Positions 45,263 through 57,985 of a stretch of DNA of 64,000 bases are shown here, piece by piece (positions within the stretch are counted from its first letter, which is position 1; the number at the start of each line of letters is the position of its first letter). The translations under genes were made by a program, and so were the position numbers. Source of the stretch: Stictocephala bisonia (Eukaryota > Arthropoda > Insecta > Hemiptera > Membracidae); contig JAQJVL010000030.1 of the NCBI GenBank assembly GCA_035578905.1, forward strand, positions 3,903,767 to 3,967,766, written 5' to 3'. The notes below the pieces were generated by a model. It did no database searches and was not told the origin of the DNA. It saw nothing but the letters and a program-made list of their open reading frames with translations.

Positions 45263-48112
45263 TTATATGTAGTAAACAGGACAATCCTACATAATGTAAA
45301 GTATAAAGCTGGACATGAGCTACATAGACTGACAAAGGTCCTGAAGGACTCAACATAAAAGGTATTGCTGGAGACAGGATGCCTTATACATCCACTGCCT
45401 TGACTCGGATTGCAACAATTAAATACGTTACCAGATGTCCCATCACTGGGGGATATAACCCTTTATTAAATACATCTATAATAGGAATCACATCTAATAG
45501 GCATATTTGTGCCTTTAATTTGGTTTACAGTGCTAGTGAGGTCTGCTACCACAGCTGGTTTAAACTGCATTATATTTACAACTTTATCTGTATTACATAT
45601 TTACAAGCATTATATTTACTAGCGCTCCACAATGGACCACAAAAACAGCTGATAATTCGAGAAACAACATTTAACATTAGACGAGGAATCAATGTGTGTA
45701 TTTAAAACCAATGATTTTACTGAGTTAAAAGTCAAAACTAACACCAAACACTGACAAACTGTCTTTACTTCCAACTGCACCGACAAATAAAAAATAAAGT
45801 TCTTTAAAATAACAAGTCAGGGGGAATATATTAACTGTAAATATCTCTGTAATAAATAACTATTGAATTACATCAAGAAAATATTTATTAATAAAATTAA
45901 ACAAATATAACTGATATATTCCTAAATTTTACAAGAGATAAAAATTATTACAAAATAATTTACGGAAAATTAGTTCCATTGTACAAATAAAATAAATGTT
46001 ATTTATTTATTTAAATTTTTGATTTGTTCTAAATCTTTATAATTTCACTGTGCAATTGTGTTTTTTGAAAAAAAAAATATATAGTTAGATTCATTAATTT
46101 AAAAATGGCATTCAAACTGCTTTTTTATTTCTATGTGAACTAAAATACTAAACTTCGTACACATTTTAAAATTTAAAAAATGGTATTTAAACATTTTTTT
46201 AAAGTAACCTACTCCTTGAGTAAAGTTTTTTTTAAGAGGTACTTCTTGACTTATAATTTAAATTTGTTATATTATGTATTTATTTATTATGTTTGATGTG
46301 ATTTATAATAAAATATGTTGGTTATTAACCAAAGGTCGAATTTACCAAAATTATGTGTTATGAAAATTTTTAGTATATAACATTTTCAGTCTATAAATGT
46401 ATTCATCTAAGTTTAAAATATGTTCTGCATGATATATTGTGTTCTTAATTTTTAAAATAGTCCCAATTGTCGAGATTTGTAATTTTATAATGATATCAAA
46501 ATTTTACTTTCTTATCGCTCCATAAATATAAATACCGTATTTGTACAAAGGACGGAGTGTCTGTAACATTATATTATAACTAACTATATGTCAAAATATA
46601 TTAAAAACATGTTAACATTCATATTCCAGCACTAACTCTTTTATAGACAAGACCAACACAAGAATTCCAACCCAAATAAATATAAAACCGTAATCAAAGA
46701 AATTCTGTGTTTATATCCACCTGTACTTCTTTGATTTATTTACTTTTTTATATTATGTCTTACAATGTTATTTTGTTTTTACTAAATATAAACTCAATGT
46801 CAGTGGTTTATAAATTATTAAAAAGTAATTTGGTATAGTTAAAAATTCATAACATTAGTTATAACTTTATACACATACTTCTTTGTATCATTGAGAGGGG
46901 GGGGGGCAGGTTGAAAAAAGGAAATACTACTAAATATCTGGCAAATATATTTAGTTTATATTTAGTTTAACTGCTATACTTATCAATATAGGCCTACAAA
47001 CGTATAAACAAGTAGTTTAAATACTTCAAGAGGTGAGATGTGTGTTTCATTATGTACATTGATTTATCTGAATTGTGTGTCACTGAATCGGATTGTTTGC
47101 AGTTTGATAAATATGACTCAAGTGGTTAGAATTTTGTGACATATTGATTTAACAATTTTTTTAGCAGACTAAAACAGAATGACTTCAATGAATGTCTTAT
47201 TTTTCAAACTTTTGTCAATAACTAGATGTGGTTAACTTTTCTTTTCTTGAGACAGTTTCATAGTACTTATAAATTAAGTAGTACAGAAAAAACATTTCGA
47301 ATTCTAATTGGTTTAAAAAATTTGAATATTTGTCAAATATTCACTGTTTGGTAAATTGCTTGTTTTATGAGAGCTTATATATATTAAAAGTTATCACATG
47401 TCCTACAAGAAATAATGAACGATAATTATAAAAATTAACAAATAAAATGTAATTATAAAAGAAATATAAATAGTACAATTACTAATAATGATGAGCTAGA
47501 GTATTTAAAAAACTAAAGTGGTATATTTGAAAAAAACACTTTAATTCTATAGAATATTTCTTAAAACCATAGTGTCTTTTTTTTTTACTCCCATAATTTA
47601 TTTATTATTTAAACCACACACGAGGGAAAAAAGTCAACATTTTATTTTGTTTTTCAATCATATTTTATTAAAGCAGCATTTAATCTTATGATACGTTTTT
47701 TCACAATGTTCGTTATTTTATTTTTTATTTTAATTGCTGTCTTAGCTGTTTTTAATACTGATCTCTGTAGACTCACTTTCCAATAAACAGTGTTCTATTT
47801 GTCATTTTAATACGAAAATGACTGAATTTGTATACTACCAATAAATGTGTTTATTTTCCTGATGGCAAATGGATTTATTATTTTTTTTTAAATGTACTCC
47901 AGGTTACTAACAAAGGTTAACGTTCCGGTTAGAAAGTTTTAAAAGTTGATAATTTAAATACAATTCATAAACTAACACTAAAAAAAAGCTTCGAGTACGG
48001 TACCTGGAACTCAATTACGCCACCTTATAAATTCAGTTGAATAAAAAACATGATAAAATTACGAAACACAAATGGATATACTGTTGTAATTTGGGGACCG
48101 TATACGCCTAAT
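45263..48112. other. long AT-rich spacer
   Basis: No gene recognised. A 108-codon plus-strand open frame (45379-45705) has no domain, no promoter or splice evidence, and I do not call it. 45720-48000 is extremely AT-rich. A G run lies near 46896. Confidence 0.45.
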
Positions 48113-48351
48113 CACAGATAAGAAAGAAACAGATGTAGCTTTCTTTTGGCTGCAGTGAGCGCCTTAGTGACATCTAAAAATAGATTATAACTAATTTACA
48201 CCTCTATATACATCCTACGTTTATCCTTGAGGATTTGGAAAAAATAAGGGAGTGACTGGCAAGGTGCTGGTCTTGACATCCGCATGGCAAACTGGAGAAA
48301 TTACTGCTCGACACATTATTGGATGCGACCTCTGTTTCTTTCTTCACTGTG
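48113..48351. mobile_element. short inverted-repeat element (MITE-like), copy 2
   Basis: The left end CACAGATAAGAAAGAAACAG and the right end CTGTTTCTTTCTTCACTGTG form an imperfect inverted repeat. About 239 bp, no coding capacity. The best-preserved copy of the family, also seen at 3481-3735 and in partial copies. Confidence 0.75.
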
Positions 48352-48959
48352 GCACAATCTAAGTTCTAAAATTGTCATTCAAAATAAGTACAGCTTTGGT
48401 TTTGACCAAAGATGCAACGATGAAACGATTAATTTCAACTAACGATTTCGCTGTCCAAATCTCAAGAGGCTGCAGAGGTCGTCGCCTTCACATTTGGTTT
48501 ACTAAAATAAATTTGTTTATATGAAACTGAAGAATCCTATGAATTAACGAAGACAAATCATTAAGTACTGTGATTTATAATATTATTGTATTATATATTT
48601 TTACACAGTATTATTGATATTTATTCCCATTAGAGCAATGTTAAATGTGGTACAGCTCTGTGACATCGTTTGAAAGGGCGTAAAGGTTACTACGCCCTTC
48701 TTTTTATTGATTGTTCATTTGTACTTTTATGAAAATCATGTACCAAAATTCATTATTTTTTTATATCACCACAATCCAATGCTAAAAAATTAAAATTTTG
48801 ATTCGATTGTAATTTTTACGCTTATTCAAACTACGGTACGTAAAAATTGTAATTTTTCAACAAATCCTTATATCAGAATTTAACATTGTTGTTGTGGTAT
48901 ATAAATCCAATATGGCGACTCCCTCTGTAGACTCATAAAACATTTTTTTACTTATGAAA
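48352..48959. other. AT-rich spacer
   Basis: Nothing recognised apart from a short inverted pair, AAAGGGCGTAAAGG and TACGCCCTTCTTT, around 48673-48702. Confidence 0.35.
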
Positions 48960-49500
48960 AAATATGTGAAATTTCCCATGAGCCATCCAATCCCATCTTT
49001 CTTTCAACATCCATCGCTCTCTTGTGTCCAGAATGCTGGAATAGACTTAGCAAGGACACACGGACTTTCACTCGGCACAATCCAGGATGCCCCTGTTTAT
49101 CCCGTGGGGTCGTTAAACGTTGTAATTTCCGTGACATCCTGGCAATAAATATTTGTGGTTTCCCTAGGGTCCACGGGAGGCGACACATGTTGTACTCCGG
49201 CCCCCGGGGCGTGCCTAACGGCCAATCTTCTAGGAACTTTACTTCACTTGCCCTGGTTAAAGACTCTATCCCCATTGTCTCGAAGGCCCACTGTGGTGCG
49301 CCGATGTCTCTATTCCCTTGTTCCTTGTGTCCGAGTTGTCCAACATGCCTCCCACGGAGCTCCTCCGGCCCACCCTCCGCTCGACGGTAGTAAGCTAGGG
49401 GGTTATTGATGACTCCTGCAAGGACACCCAGGGATGACCACGTCCTGTGTATTTGGGGGTGGAATGTCTTTGTGCTGTTGTTAGGGAATGTGGAGCAAAG
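48960..49500. other. GC-rich unique segment
   Basis: Conspicuously GC-rich (CTCCGGCCCCCGGGGCGTGC, CACCCTCCGCTCGACGG) between AT-rich flanks. Open frames of 84-122 codons overlap on both strands (49022-49390 plus, 48952-49275 minus), but none shows a domain or sensible composition. Candidate conserved non-coding DNA or an unannotated exon. Confidence 0.4.
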
Positions 49501-52127
49501 ATCGTAAAAATGACGTAGATTGAATATGATGAGAATTAACTCTTTGCAACAATATACTTTTGTACCTGACGTTTTTACTAGAATGTGTAAATTGAAATGT
49601 ATTTTTCAAGATTAATTATTTGTATTTGAATGTTTTATCAAAAAATAAAATATATTAGTTAAATTAAAAAATCCATTTCACTAAACAATTTTTATTTTAA
49701 GAAGACGTTTATAATGAGGCAACCAACTTAATATACCTTCTTAGTGTAATTTTGGTAGTAGGCAGCAATTCACTCACAAATTCGAAAAAAAAACATGATT
49801 ATGAAAACATTGAAAACGCCTAACAGAAGATCTGTCTCTGATAAAAAAAGGAAAAAATTATATAGTTGAATATGAAAGAAAATTAAATCATATTTGCTTT
49901 TGATAGTTAAAAATGTTAGGAATATCAAGAAATTTGAAATAGAACATTTAAACAGAGTGAAACTTGTTTCAGCTGTTATATATGAACTGACTAACGTACA
50001 AAAATAAATTTAGTTTAGTTGGATTTTACAAAAAGGGCTGAAACCACTCGACGTCATTTTAATGAGAAATCGTGATAACAAATACTAAACTTTACAGTTT
50101 AATATTACTGTATATGCACACAAAGTAAACTATTACTACTGCAGAATGTAGGTATACATATTTTGTATATAGTCGGCCTTTATGTACGTATTTTGACTTT
50201 TGGTAACACATCAACGTTGCGACGAAATACAATTATAAAAGTTAAAATATTTTAATACGTTCTGTCAGTCCATATATTTTGTAAATCCTACTGTAAACAA
50301 TCTCAACAAGAGGAGCCAACCATTATTGACTCGCGTAATATGGATTTAAGCAAAAACTTTACACCGTTTGTGGGCAGAAAAAGACACTGTTAATTTTAGC
50401 GAAGAATATCTATCTACTATCTACACCTAGCAGAGGGAAACGATAGGAAAATGTGGATATGAGGAACATTTATGTAGTCTGAGAAGAAACAAATACAGCA
50501 AAAGATTCAATGATAACCGTTAAAAATATACATACAGTCTTGTAAAACCATTAAGAAATTTAGGATGTGGTCCTCAGTCCACACAGCTTGGACTGAGGGA
50601 AAGAAAAAGAAATTTAACTAAAGAATTATAACAATGTCAGGATGAAGATAATATTGCATATGAGAAACAACGATAGGCCTACAATAATGGGGATATGAGG
50701 AAGAAAATGTTTCACAGCTTGGTCTGTGCAGTAAATTTACACTTATCATTTATCACTGTACGAATCAGATATAAATGTGCGTAATGTTACATGTACAGTG
50801 AAATTGACCCTCACACCCACATAGAGGGTCAGTTTTGGATAACAAAACTTTTATTAATTACAAAATATGCAACCACTATTATTACGACAAAAGCAGATAA
50901 AGAGAACCAAGATCCGAACTAGGCTGGTTTTTCTTCTGAGATTTTGTCACAAAAATTGAATATGGAAAATTTATGTACGGATTGTTTTCTTTTCATCAAA
51001 ATTGAGTTTAAGATACCTTTGATGTCTTGGACTTGACGAAGTGCTTCTAATGGTACTTATGAAGGGTGACAAGGGTGAACAACCCTCAGCCAGAGGTCAA
51101 GTGAAGTGTTTGTTGAGGTTCCAATATCTTTGATTAGTTTACAACATCTAGAATATAATCAAATTTGTAATGAGGTATTTTGATAATACTGTTATCTTAT
51201 AAATCAACTATCCCTCTACGTAAACATTTCAAATGAATTAAATTGTGTTAATTTCTTTTTATCGTCACTGTTTAGTTATTTTACCTTTTTGTTCATGTAA
51301 GAATTGATGTCAACTTCCAAATTGATACGTGAAATATAGGCATTGTTAATTGTTGCTTTTTATTATTTATTTTTGTTGTATGTTTTTATAAAATTTATTC
51401 TTTGGTAATATTAAGTTTTCGCATTGTTATTGTCACTTATTAAAAATCTACAACTAATTATTTTTCTCAATAATGGACAACGATCTATGATTACATTATA
51501 GATCTGTAAATTTTGATTTTTTAATGTTTCAAAAACTATTTAGTATTTTTTCTGTTTTTAGTGCTATTTGTAATTGGGACATTATGTTATGTAAATAAAC
51601 TATCTAATGCAATGATTACTTTTATCGGGGAGATTTATCGTCGATGGAAACAAGGAAAATGTAAATGTATTTCCTCGTATTACCACTAACGAGGTGGATT
51701 GTGCAAAATGCTTTAATCCGGAATAATCCTTTAAATCCTCAATCGTCTACAAAATAAATTTTAATAAAAACTGTTTGTTACGATACTAATAATATAATTT
51801 TTTCAAACCTAACTTTAAAGACGAAATAGAAAAAGGTTAATCCATCGATTCATTGAACTCTGAGACACAAATAAGATCTGAGTTTTGAAGAATAAATGTA
51901 ATTTGTAAACAGCTTAAACAACTGTTGATTCAAAAACATATAAAAATCTAAGGTAACATATTTGTTCTGAGCCACTATTTTGTTTACATAACGTGACAAA
52001 CGGTAAAACACGTTAGAAGTAATGTTTCGAAAAGACGAAGTTAAGGAGGCCATTTCGCCTAAATATGGTTTTATATACAGCATCAACGGCTCTTTCCGTG
52101 ATAGTTTTCTTAATTTAATTTTAGTTT
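49501..52127. other. AT-rich spacer
   Basis: No gene recognised. A short inverted pair (CTCAGTCCACACAGCTTGGA/GGACTGAG-like) lies near 50572-50597. Confidence 0.4.
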
Positions 52128-52200
52128 ATTATTAAGACACTAATCGTCAAGGGTGAATATAGATTTCGTATGAGTGTAGATTAGCGAATGTAACCTAACA
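52128..52200 (-). repeat. SINE-like tail fragment
   Basis: TTAAGACACTAATCGTCAAG and ATGAGTGTAGATTAGCGAAT match, reverse-complemented, the tail shared by the SINE and family R. Confidence 0.55.
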
Positions 52201-52939
52201 AGAGTATTTGACAAGTAACAGAAAATATCCTTTTGTGTATTCTGATTTGTAAAGATCTTTGTGCATGATCTTGAGTTAGTCAAAATCTAATACACCGTTT
52301 TTGGCTCTATATATATATTGTTTGGTTGAAAATCTCGTTAAAGGTTTTATCATTTTATTGAAATTTTAAGATTTACCAAGTATTGATGGTAACATAACCA
52401 AAAAAATAACATAAAAAGAAGTAGTTTGGCTGTTAAAAAATTTATTTATAAATTAATAATGTACTGTGCCGTATAATTTAAACATTTTTACAGTTTACAA
52501 TTAAATTTGTTATCAACAATAAAACGTAAATATTTAAAATGATCACAACTAGTGATTTCGACTCAAAACAAATCACATCCACTATTTGAGTGCCTGCGTG
52601 GTGACCAAAGCTTTAACTAGACCGCGGAAGGCAATATTCAAGATTTTAATCTCCAACCGAGATATCGGTCAGTACTTCACTCGTTGGATAGAGTTCACGC
52701 AAAGGCCCGCAGGCCCATGAGAACTAGCGAGCAAAGTTTCATTTATATAAAAAAAACTCATGGTTAAATTACATTCTAGGGAAATTTAACTTTTAGGTCA
52801 TAACACTAAATAGTTTTAGTTGAACAATGATTTGAATTATTTTCTCTAAATGTTTTGATGTTGTCTTAACAGACCACTATTTCAATGATTTTATTTATTG
52901 AATAGTGCAGATTTCAACGTGTGTTTTTACTATTTTCAG
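52201..52939. other. AT-rich spacer
   Basis: Nothing recognised. Its end, GTTTTTACTATTTTCAG, is a strong splice-acceptor-like sequence. Confidence 0.35.
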
Positions 52940-53061
52940 TCAATTAAAAAAAGGTGTGACCTCACATAATGTCGTGATCTGTCAACATCTGTTGGATCCG
53001 ATGTCTACTGTCCGATTGAAAAACATCGATACCTAATTGAAACAAATCTTCAGAATAAACG
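52940..53061 (+). other. candidate 122-bp exon, probably non-coding or 5' UTR
   Basis: A very good acceptor (GTTTTTACTATTTTCAG) precedes it and a consensus donor (ACG|GTAAGT) follows. All three frames have a stop, although one is open for 31 codons. If real, it would be an untranslated or lncRNA exon on the plus strand. Confidence 0.3.
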
Positions 53062-53418
53062 GTAAGTTTACAAATCGTCTTATTTATTTCTAATTTCACG
53101 TATTTTAGATTAACACATCAATGTTAATTTTTCAACTCGAATATTTAGTAATTTGTATACATGCTGATTGATTGTATACAGATTTATTATTGATGGAGGC
53201 CTATCAGTTAATTTATCTACATTTATATTATGTCTACAAGGTGGTAGTGAATTGAGATATGATTTTATGTTTTGTATATCGATACAAATTATATCTACTT
53301 ATATGATACTCTATTTGATAAGGAAAAGCTATATGGCAAATGCTATTTTAATTGCTTAAGTCTGTAGAAACATAGAAAACTATTTATTGAACTAAGAACA
53401 ATCTACATTTCCTAAATA
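53062..53418. other. AT-rich spacer
   Basis: Nothing recognised; short open frames are low-complexity. Confidence 0.3.
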
Positions 53419-53860
53419 CATCGATCTTAGATACTAACAAGTCCCAAAACGACATTCAACGGGCTAATAACAAACTACCTTTCTTAAAGACATCCATCTT
53501 AGATACTAACAAGTCTACAAACGTCATTCAATGGACTAATATACTACTCTCCCTAAAGACATCGACGTTAGATACTAACAAATCGTCAAACGTCATTCAT
53601 TGGAGTAATAACAAACTACTCTTGCTAAATACATTGATCTTAGATACTAACAAGTCCACAAACATCATTCATTGGACTAATAACAAACTACTCTTCCTTG
53701 AGACACCGACCTTAGATACTAACAAGTCCACAAACATCAATCATTGGACTAATAACAAACTACGCTTCCTAAAGACATCGATCTTAGATACTAACAAATC
53801 TCCAAACGTCATTCATTGGACTAATAACAAACTACCCTTCCTAAAGACATCGACCTTGGG
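53419..53860 (+). repeat. 72-bp tandem array open in one frame
   Basis: Unit starts lie at 53419, 53491, 53560, 53632, 53704, 53776 and 53848 (spacings 72, 69, 72, 72, 72, 72). One plus frame is free of stops from about 53392 to 53900 and encodes a 24-residue repeat of the form ILDTNKS-NVIHWTNNKL. The one short unit is 69 bp, which also keeps frame. No start codon precedes the first unit in frame, and no signal peptide is seen. It could be a repetitive exon or a satellite that happens to lack stops. Confidence 0.85.
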
Positions 53861-54410
53861 AAAATTTTTAAACCAACATAGGTTACGTAGTTGTATTTAA
53901 GGAAATGTTGAAACTACTCTTACGGCCAGAGGTTATTGTGCAGTTTTCCACACCCAAGTTTCGATATTTTAAATCGGACCGTACTCCTATTTCTCTACAG
54001 GACTCCAGCGTTAGTCACAGACATTCCTAATGACAGCCACTCCAGCATCTTCGCGTCCCGTAATACATGCAAATCGGATGCGGACGCTGAAAATGTCGAC
54101 GGGTTATGCTATCGGAATTTTATTCTGTAAACTGCAATCGCTGGAATAAATTAGATAAGCGAAATCACCGGCGTATCTTATCGCAGGAAACAATACGTGT
54201 TTCGGTTGGGCTTTAAAATATGTGTTTTTATTTCACAGTTAAGTGTAATTAGTGGATAATTCTTGTCGGAATCTTTGGAAGTGACATTTATCGATTCTCG
54301 CTTGGAAATTTAATCAATCGGAATATGACGTGTTGAGTTCTGGCGACTAGTTTATTTTTGTGTGTCTGCCTAGACCAATTATTATTAATATGCATACTAG
54401 CCAACAGCCC
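53861..54410. other. spacer, GC-richer at 53990-54190
   Basis: 53990-54190 (CCACTCCAGCATCTTCGCGT, GATGCGGACGCTGAAAATGT) is unique and of balanced composition. No gene recognised. Confidence 0.35.
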
Positions 54411-54444
54411 CCCATGATGATGATGATGATGATGTTGATGATGA
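54411..54444. repeat. (ATG)n trinucleotide microsatellite
   Basis: About eleven TGA/ATG units with one interruption. Confidence 0.9.
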
Positions 54445-54898
54445 GTAGGTTACGAAGGGTGAACCTAAGTACGTACTTTGTCTCTACCTCTGCGTATTCC
54501 TTCCTAGTGGTTAGTATGCACGTTCAAATTGAGTTGAAACAGATTTCGTGTTGCATTATTTGAAGATGTGGAGGGACTGTAAAAATACAGTAATACTAAA
54601 AATTCAACTTAATCCAAACAAAACTCTCATCGATGGAATAGTCTCCGATTGATTTCTGAATAGCCAGTGATACATTTTTTTCATGAAAGATTTAGGTTAG
54701 TAATTTTATCGTAACAAGTAAATTTTACTTTGATAACAAACGACAAAACAATGGTTCGCTTAAATTTCTTTCTTCCTCGAACCTCTACAGAAAAAGATAA
54801 TCACCTCCACGTTATTAAAGGGGAGGAATAAAATAACGTTTCTGATTTCTTCAGCCTCTGTTCAGTGGAAACATATTTTGTACGTCTCCGTTGTTGGA
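54445..54898. other. spacer
   Basis: No gene recognised. GATTTCTTCAG at about 54844-54854 resembles a splice acceptor that could begin an exon running into the 175-bp repeat. Confidence 0.3.
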
Positions 54899-55073
54899 AG
54901 TATCTGTTGCTCGTCCTGACTCGTCGAACTTACGATTGATCGGAGAAAAGGAAAACCTACCCAAGTACATTAACAAGGTCAACGATTACACTCGAGAGAC
55001 TTACTTGGCAAACCGGTACGTATATCTGAATGGGTAATGAAGAGGGTCCAAGTCGGCCCCTTGTGGACGCCGC
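54899..55073 (+). repeat. 175-bp exact direct repeat, copy 1 (exon-like)
   Basis: Identical to 56721-56895. One frame is open through most of it and reads RPDSSNLRLIGEKENLPK and then YTRETYLANRYVYLNG, a coding-like composition I cannot assign. In this copy the same frame continues upstream, back to an acceptor-like CTTCAG at about 54854. Donor-like GTACGT and GTAATG occur near the end. The flanks of the two copies differ. Confidence 0.9.
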
Positions 55074-55517
55074 TGCCGTCGGGCCGTAGCTTAGTGGCGT
55101 CCTACGCGACCACTCCCTGTCCTGCGACGAGCTGTTCAACTGAACCGAAGAGATATTTTGTGGTTTCTATATAATTAACTTAAATTTTCAAGAAACCTTA
55201 CTAAAGGCTTTAAGTACCATTTTTTCTTTTTAATCAGAAAATACAACTGTCAGAACTGTTGATGAAGGGGTTTAATTTCCTATGAGATCCCAAAGGACAC
55301 GTATGAGAAAATTAGGGAAATTAAAGTAAATCAAGACAGAAACTAGGAATCAAAATCTTCGTCTTCGAGGTTACTCTAATCCGCATAGACCGATCTTGAC
55401 TATTAGGCCTACCACTTGTTACAAGCACTATCCAACATTTCTGTGTCGTTGCAGACACCGTCTTTAAGAACTGGCTGATTGGCGTTTATGCAGCAACATT
55501 CTTGGTGTTCTTGGTTC

Positions 55518-55519
<2 letters not shown>
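55074..55519. other. spacer with GC-rich start
   Basis: 55060-55140 is GC-rich (GCCGCTGCCGTCGGGCCGTA); the rest is mixed. No gene recognised. Confidence 0.3.

Positions 55520-55573
<54 letters not shown>
55520..55573. repeat. 54-T homopolymer
   Basis: Pure T tract; could be the poly-A tail of a minus-strand retrocopy, but no recognisable source gene lies beside it. Confidence 0.9.
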
Positions 55574-55581
<8 letters not shown>

Positions 55582-56720
55582 CTCAGTTCTGTGCTTATGC
55601 CCTGTAGCACAGCATGGTGTGAATCCTGAATACCGAGATGGTGTCGGTATCTTAATGGATATGTTTCCATGATCGTACCTCCAACCAATAAAATCTTCTT
55701 CGGATATCGACCTGATCATGGAGTCCACTTTGTACAACTTCCGACGTTTCGGACACACCGCCATACTCCATCTTCAGAGCGAGATGGCTACGGAAGTGTG
55801 GTATCAACATCATTTCGCGCTCTTCGAAGGTGCGAGCTCGATCGAACTTTCGTACTCACGTCGAAATGAAGATGCCCTACTGCAAAGTGGTCGAAACGTC
55901 AGTAGTGATTTTACATATCGTACAGAAGTATCTAAGACGATGTTGATATTCGAAGACCAAGTTTCTTTAAGGAGTGGTGTTGGTAGTTACTGCACAGTTA
56001 TGCTCTGATAAGGAGGACACGTAATCAATTAAATAACAATTACGAAAACAAACCTACTTAAAATAATTAACAAGCATCACCAATATATATTTTATGTTTG
56101 AAGACATTAATTAATATAAAGTTATTTAATTTTCTTTTATATAAACATATTAGAATTTTTTCAGTTTTTATTATATTCGGTTTACGGCATGTTCTGTGCT
56201 AACTATTTTAAAAACAAGAACTAAAATATACATTGAGCTCATCTGAAATAATACGAAACCAAAAGTACAACTGAAAATTAGATTCTTGTTGTAGAAACAA
56301 TAGTCTACTGTTATACAAGATCCTCTCTAACTTTGTCTCTGAAGTTTGTACGATATAACAACGTCCAACTTCCTGAAAGTCCATCGACCTTTCTCTTACC
56401 ACATCCGTCCGCCTTGGCTACCTATGACTGAAAGTTAGGGATTTTTGTCCGAAAACATTTTTTGTTACAATTACAAATGTTTATCTTTTTATTCTATTTT
56501 GATCAACTTTACTTAAAGAACGTGTTAATGTAACAGTATGTTTTATGAATAGAACTTCAGTAAAAAGAGTAATCCAAAATTGCTTTCCTGTAAGGCCTAT
56601 TGGATTTTTAGACCAAACGTTTTAAGAGTCTGCAGAGGTAGTCACAATATTGGACTACCTGTCATTAGAACAATCATAAATGGATACAGTAAAGATTTGT
56701 GAGAAAATTATAACTTCTGC
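55574..56720. other. spacer with unique mid-GC segment 55600-56000
   Basis: 55600-56000 has open frames of 66 and 96 codons on the plus strand, without a recognised domain. 56700-56720 ends in TATAACTTCTGC, which with the following AG forms an acceptor-like sequence. Confidence 0.35.
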
Positions 56721-56895
56721 AGTATCTGTTGCTCGTCCTGACTCGTCGAACTTACGATTGATCGGAGAAAAGGAAAACCTACCCAAGTACATTAACAAGG
56801 TCAACGATTACACTCGAGAGACTTACTTGGCAAACCGGTACGTATATCTGAATGGGTAATGAAGAGGGTCCAAGTCGGCCCCTTGTGGACGCCGC
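56721..56895 (+). repeat. 175-bp exact direct repeat, copy 2 (exon-like)
   Basis: Identical to copy 1. Here the repeat begins exactly at the AG of a convincing acceptor (ATAACTTCTGCAG). Possible donors are at 56838 (CCG|GTACGT) and 56856 (TGG|GTAATG). An exon of 115 or 133 bp would be open in one frame (56723 to donor). I do not recognise the peptide. Confidence 0.9.
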
Positions 56896-57855
56896 GTAAA
56901 ATGTAACTATTTCTTCAACTCTACGTTGTTTAATGTTCGGACAAAAAATAGTAAATTTTAGTTTATTAATTGATGGTTTTTATGAAAATACATAAGTGAA
57001 ATCAACATTTTAAAAAGTGGATCCACTAGTAGAATTTTACGCTCTTCAAACATTAATTTTCTGACAAATCATTAAGTCACAGTGGCAACACATTCAACAT
57101 TGCATTCACCGGTTGTAAATGCACTATGTCGACTACCTCTGCACGTTGATCCATGTTTTTACCTCCAATCACAAAAATCGAGGCGAAGAAGGATGCGCCA
57201 ACCGACCAGTCCTTAAGGACGTGACAGGACCCGAAGACAGCCTTCTCATTAGCTCTCCTTATCCTTCCTTCTATCTGATCCTCCAGTTTAATAAACACAT
57301 CACTCATCCTTCTCGAGAGGTTCACACTTCTGGCCAAACACACCCTCATTTGTCATAGGAGAATGTCCCCGTTAGTTGGGAAGCGTCGTTAGCGATGGAT
57401 CTAGTCGAGGGAGCTGACTGGGCGGAAGTTTGAGTTACAAGAACCATCAGGCAATTTGGTCAACTAGGAGGTCACTGTAAGTCGCTATGCTAGTGACACC
57501 TCGGCCTTCGGCCTCGGTCTTTCATAACATCGACATTACTCGGTCAACTTGCTAAATCAACAGAAGAACTATTTAGTATTTTCTAAATTTTGATTTATTG
57601 TTAATGTTGTTCTTATTAGATAACATGTTTTTTTCAAACACTGTTGCTAACGGAATTCAGAAAAGTCATAAATGTTAAGATACAAAATTTAAAATAAGTA
57701 AGAAGTAACTGAATATATATTTATTATTGTTTTTGTTTAACACCTGTGTCTTATTATATAAAATATCAATTGGTTTTAAATTCACACTAATAATACACAA
57801 TGTTAAAACGCCAGCATAACCATTGTAAACATAAACAGTTTATTTATATGTACTG

Positions 57856-57861
<6 letters not shown>
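56896..57861. other. spacer
   Basis: 57070-57560 is of balanced composition. The minus-strand frame 57077-57349 (90 codons, RRMSDVFIKLEDQIEGRIRR) has a protein-like composition but no recognisable domain, and I hold it at low confidence. CTCGGCCTTCGGCCTCGG near 57506 is a small inverted repeat. The rest is AT-rich. Confidence 0.35.

Positions 57862-57906
<45 letters not shown>
57862..57906. repeat. 45-A homopolymer
   Basis: Pure A tract after TGTACTGTATT. Confidence 0.9.
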
Positions 57907-57907
<1 letters not shown>

Positions 57908-57985
57908 ACTGTAGTTAAGGGTAGTCGTTGGATAGTTTAGAGCAAATGGGGTGGTTTTTTTTCATTTATAACATTTTCTTGGCTC

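Noticed and set aside
45379..45705. 108-codon plus-strand open frame
   Set aside because: No recognisable domain, no promoter, splice or polyadenylation context, and an unremarkable composition in AT-rich DNA.
49022..49390. 122-codon plus and 107-codon minus open frames
   Set aside because: Overlapping frames on both strands in a GC-rich patch, where stops are rare by composition; no domain on either strand.
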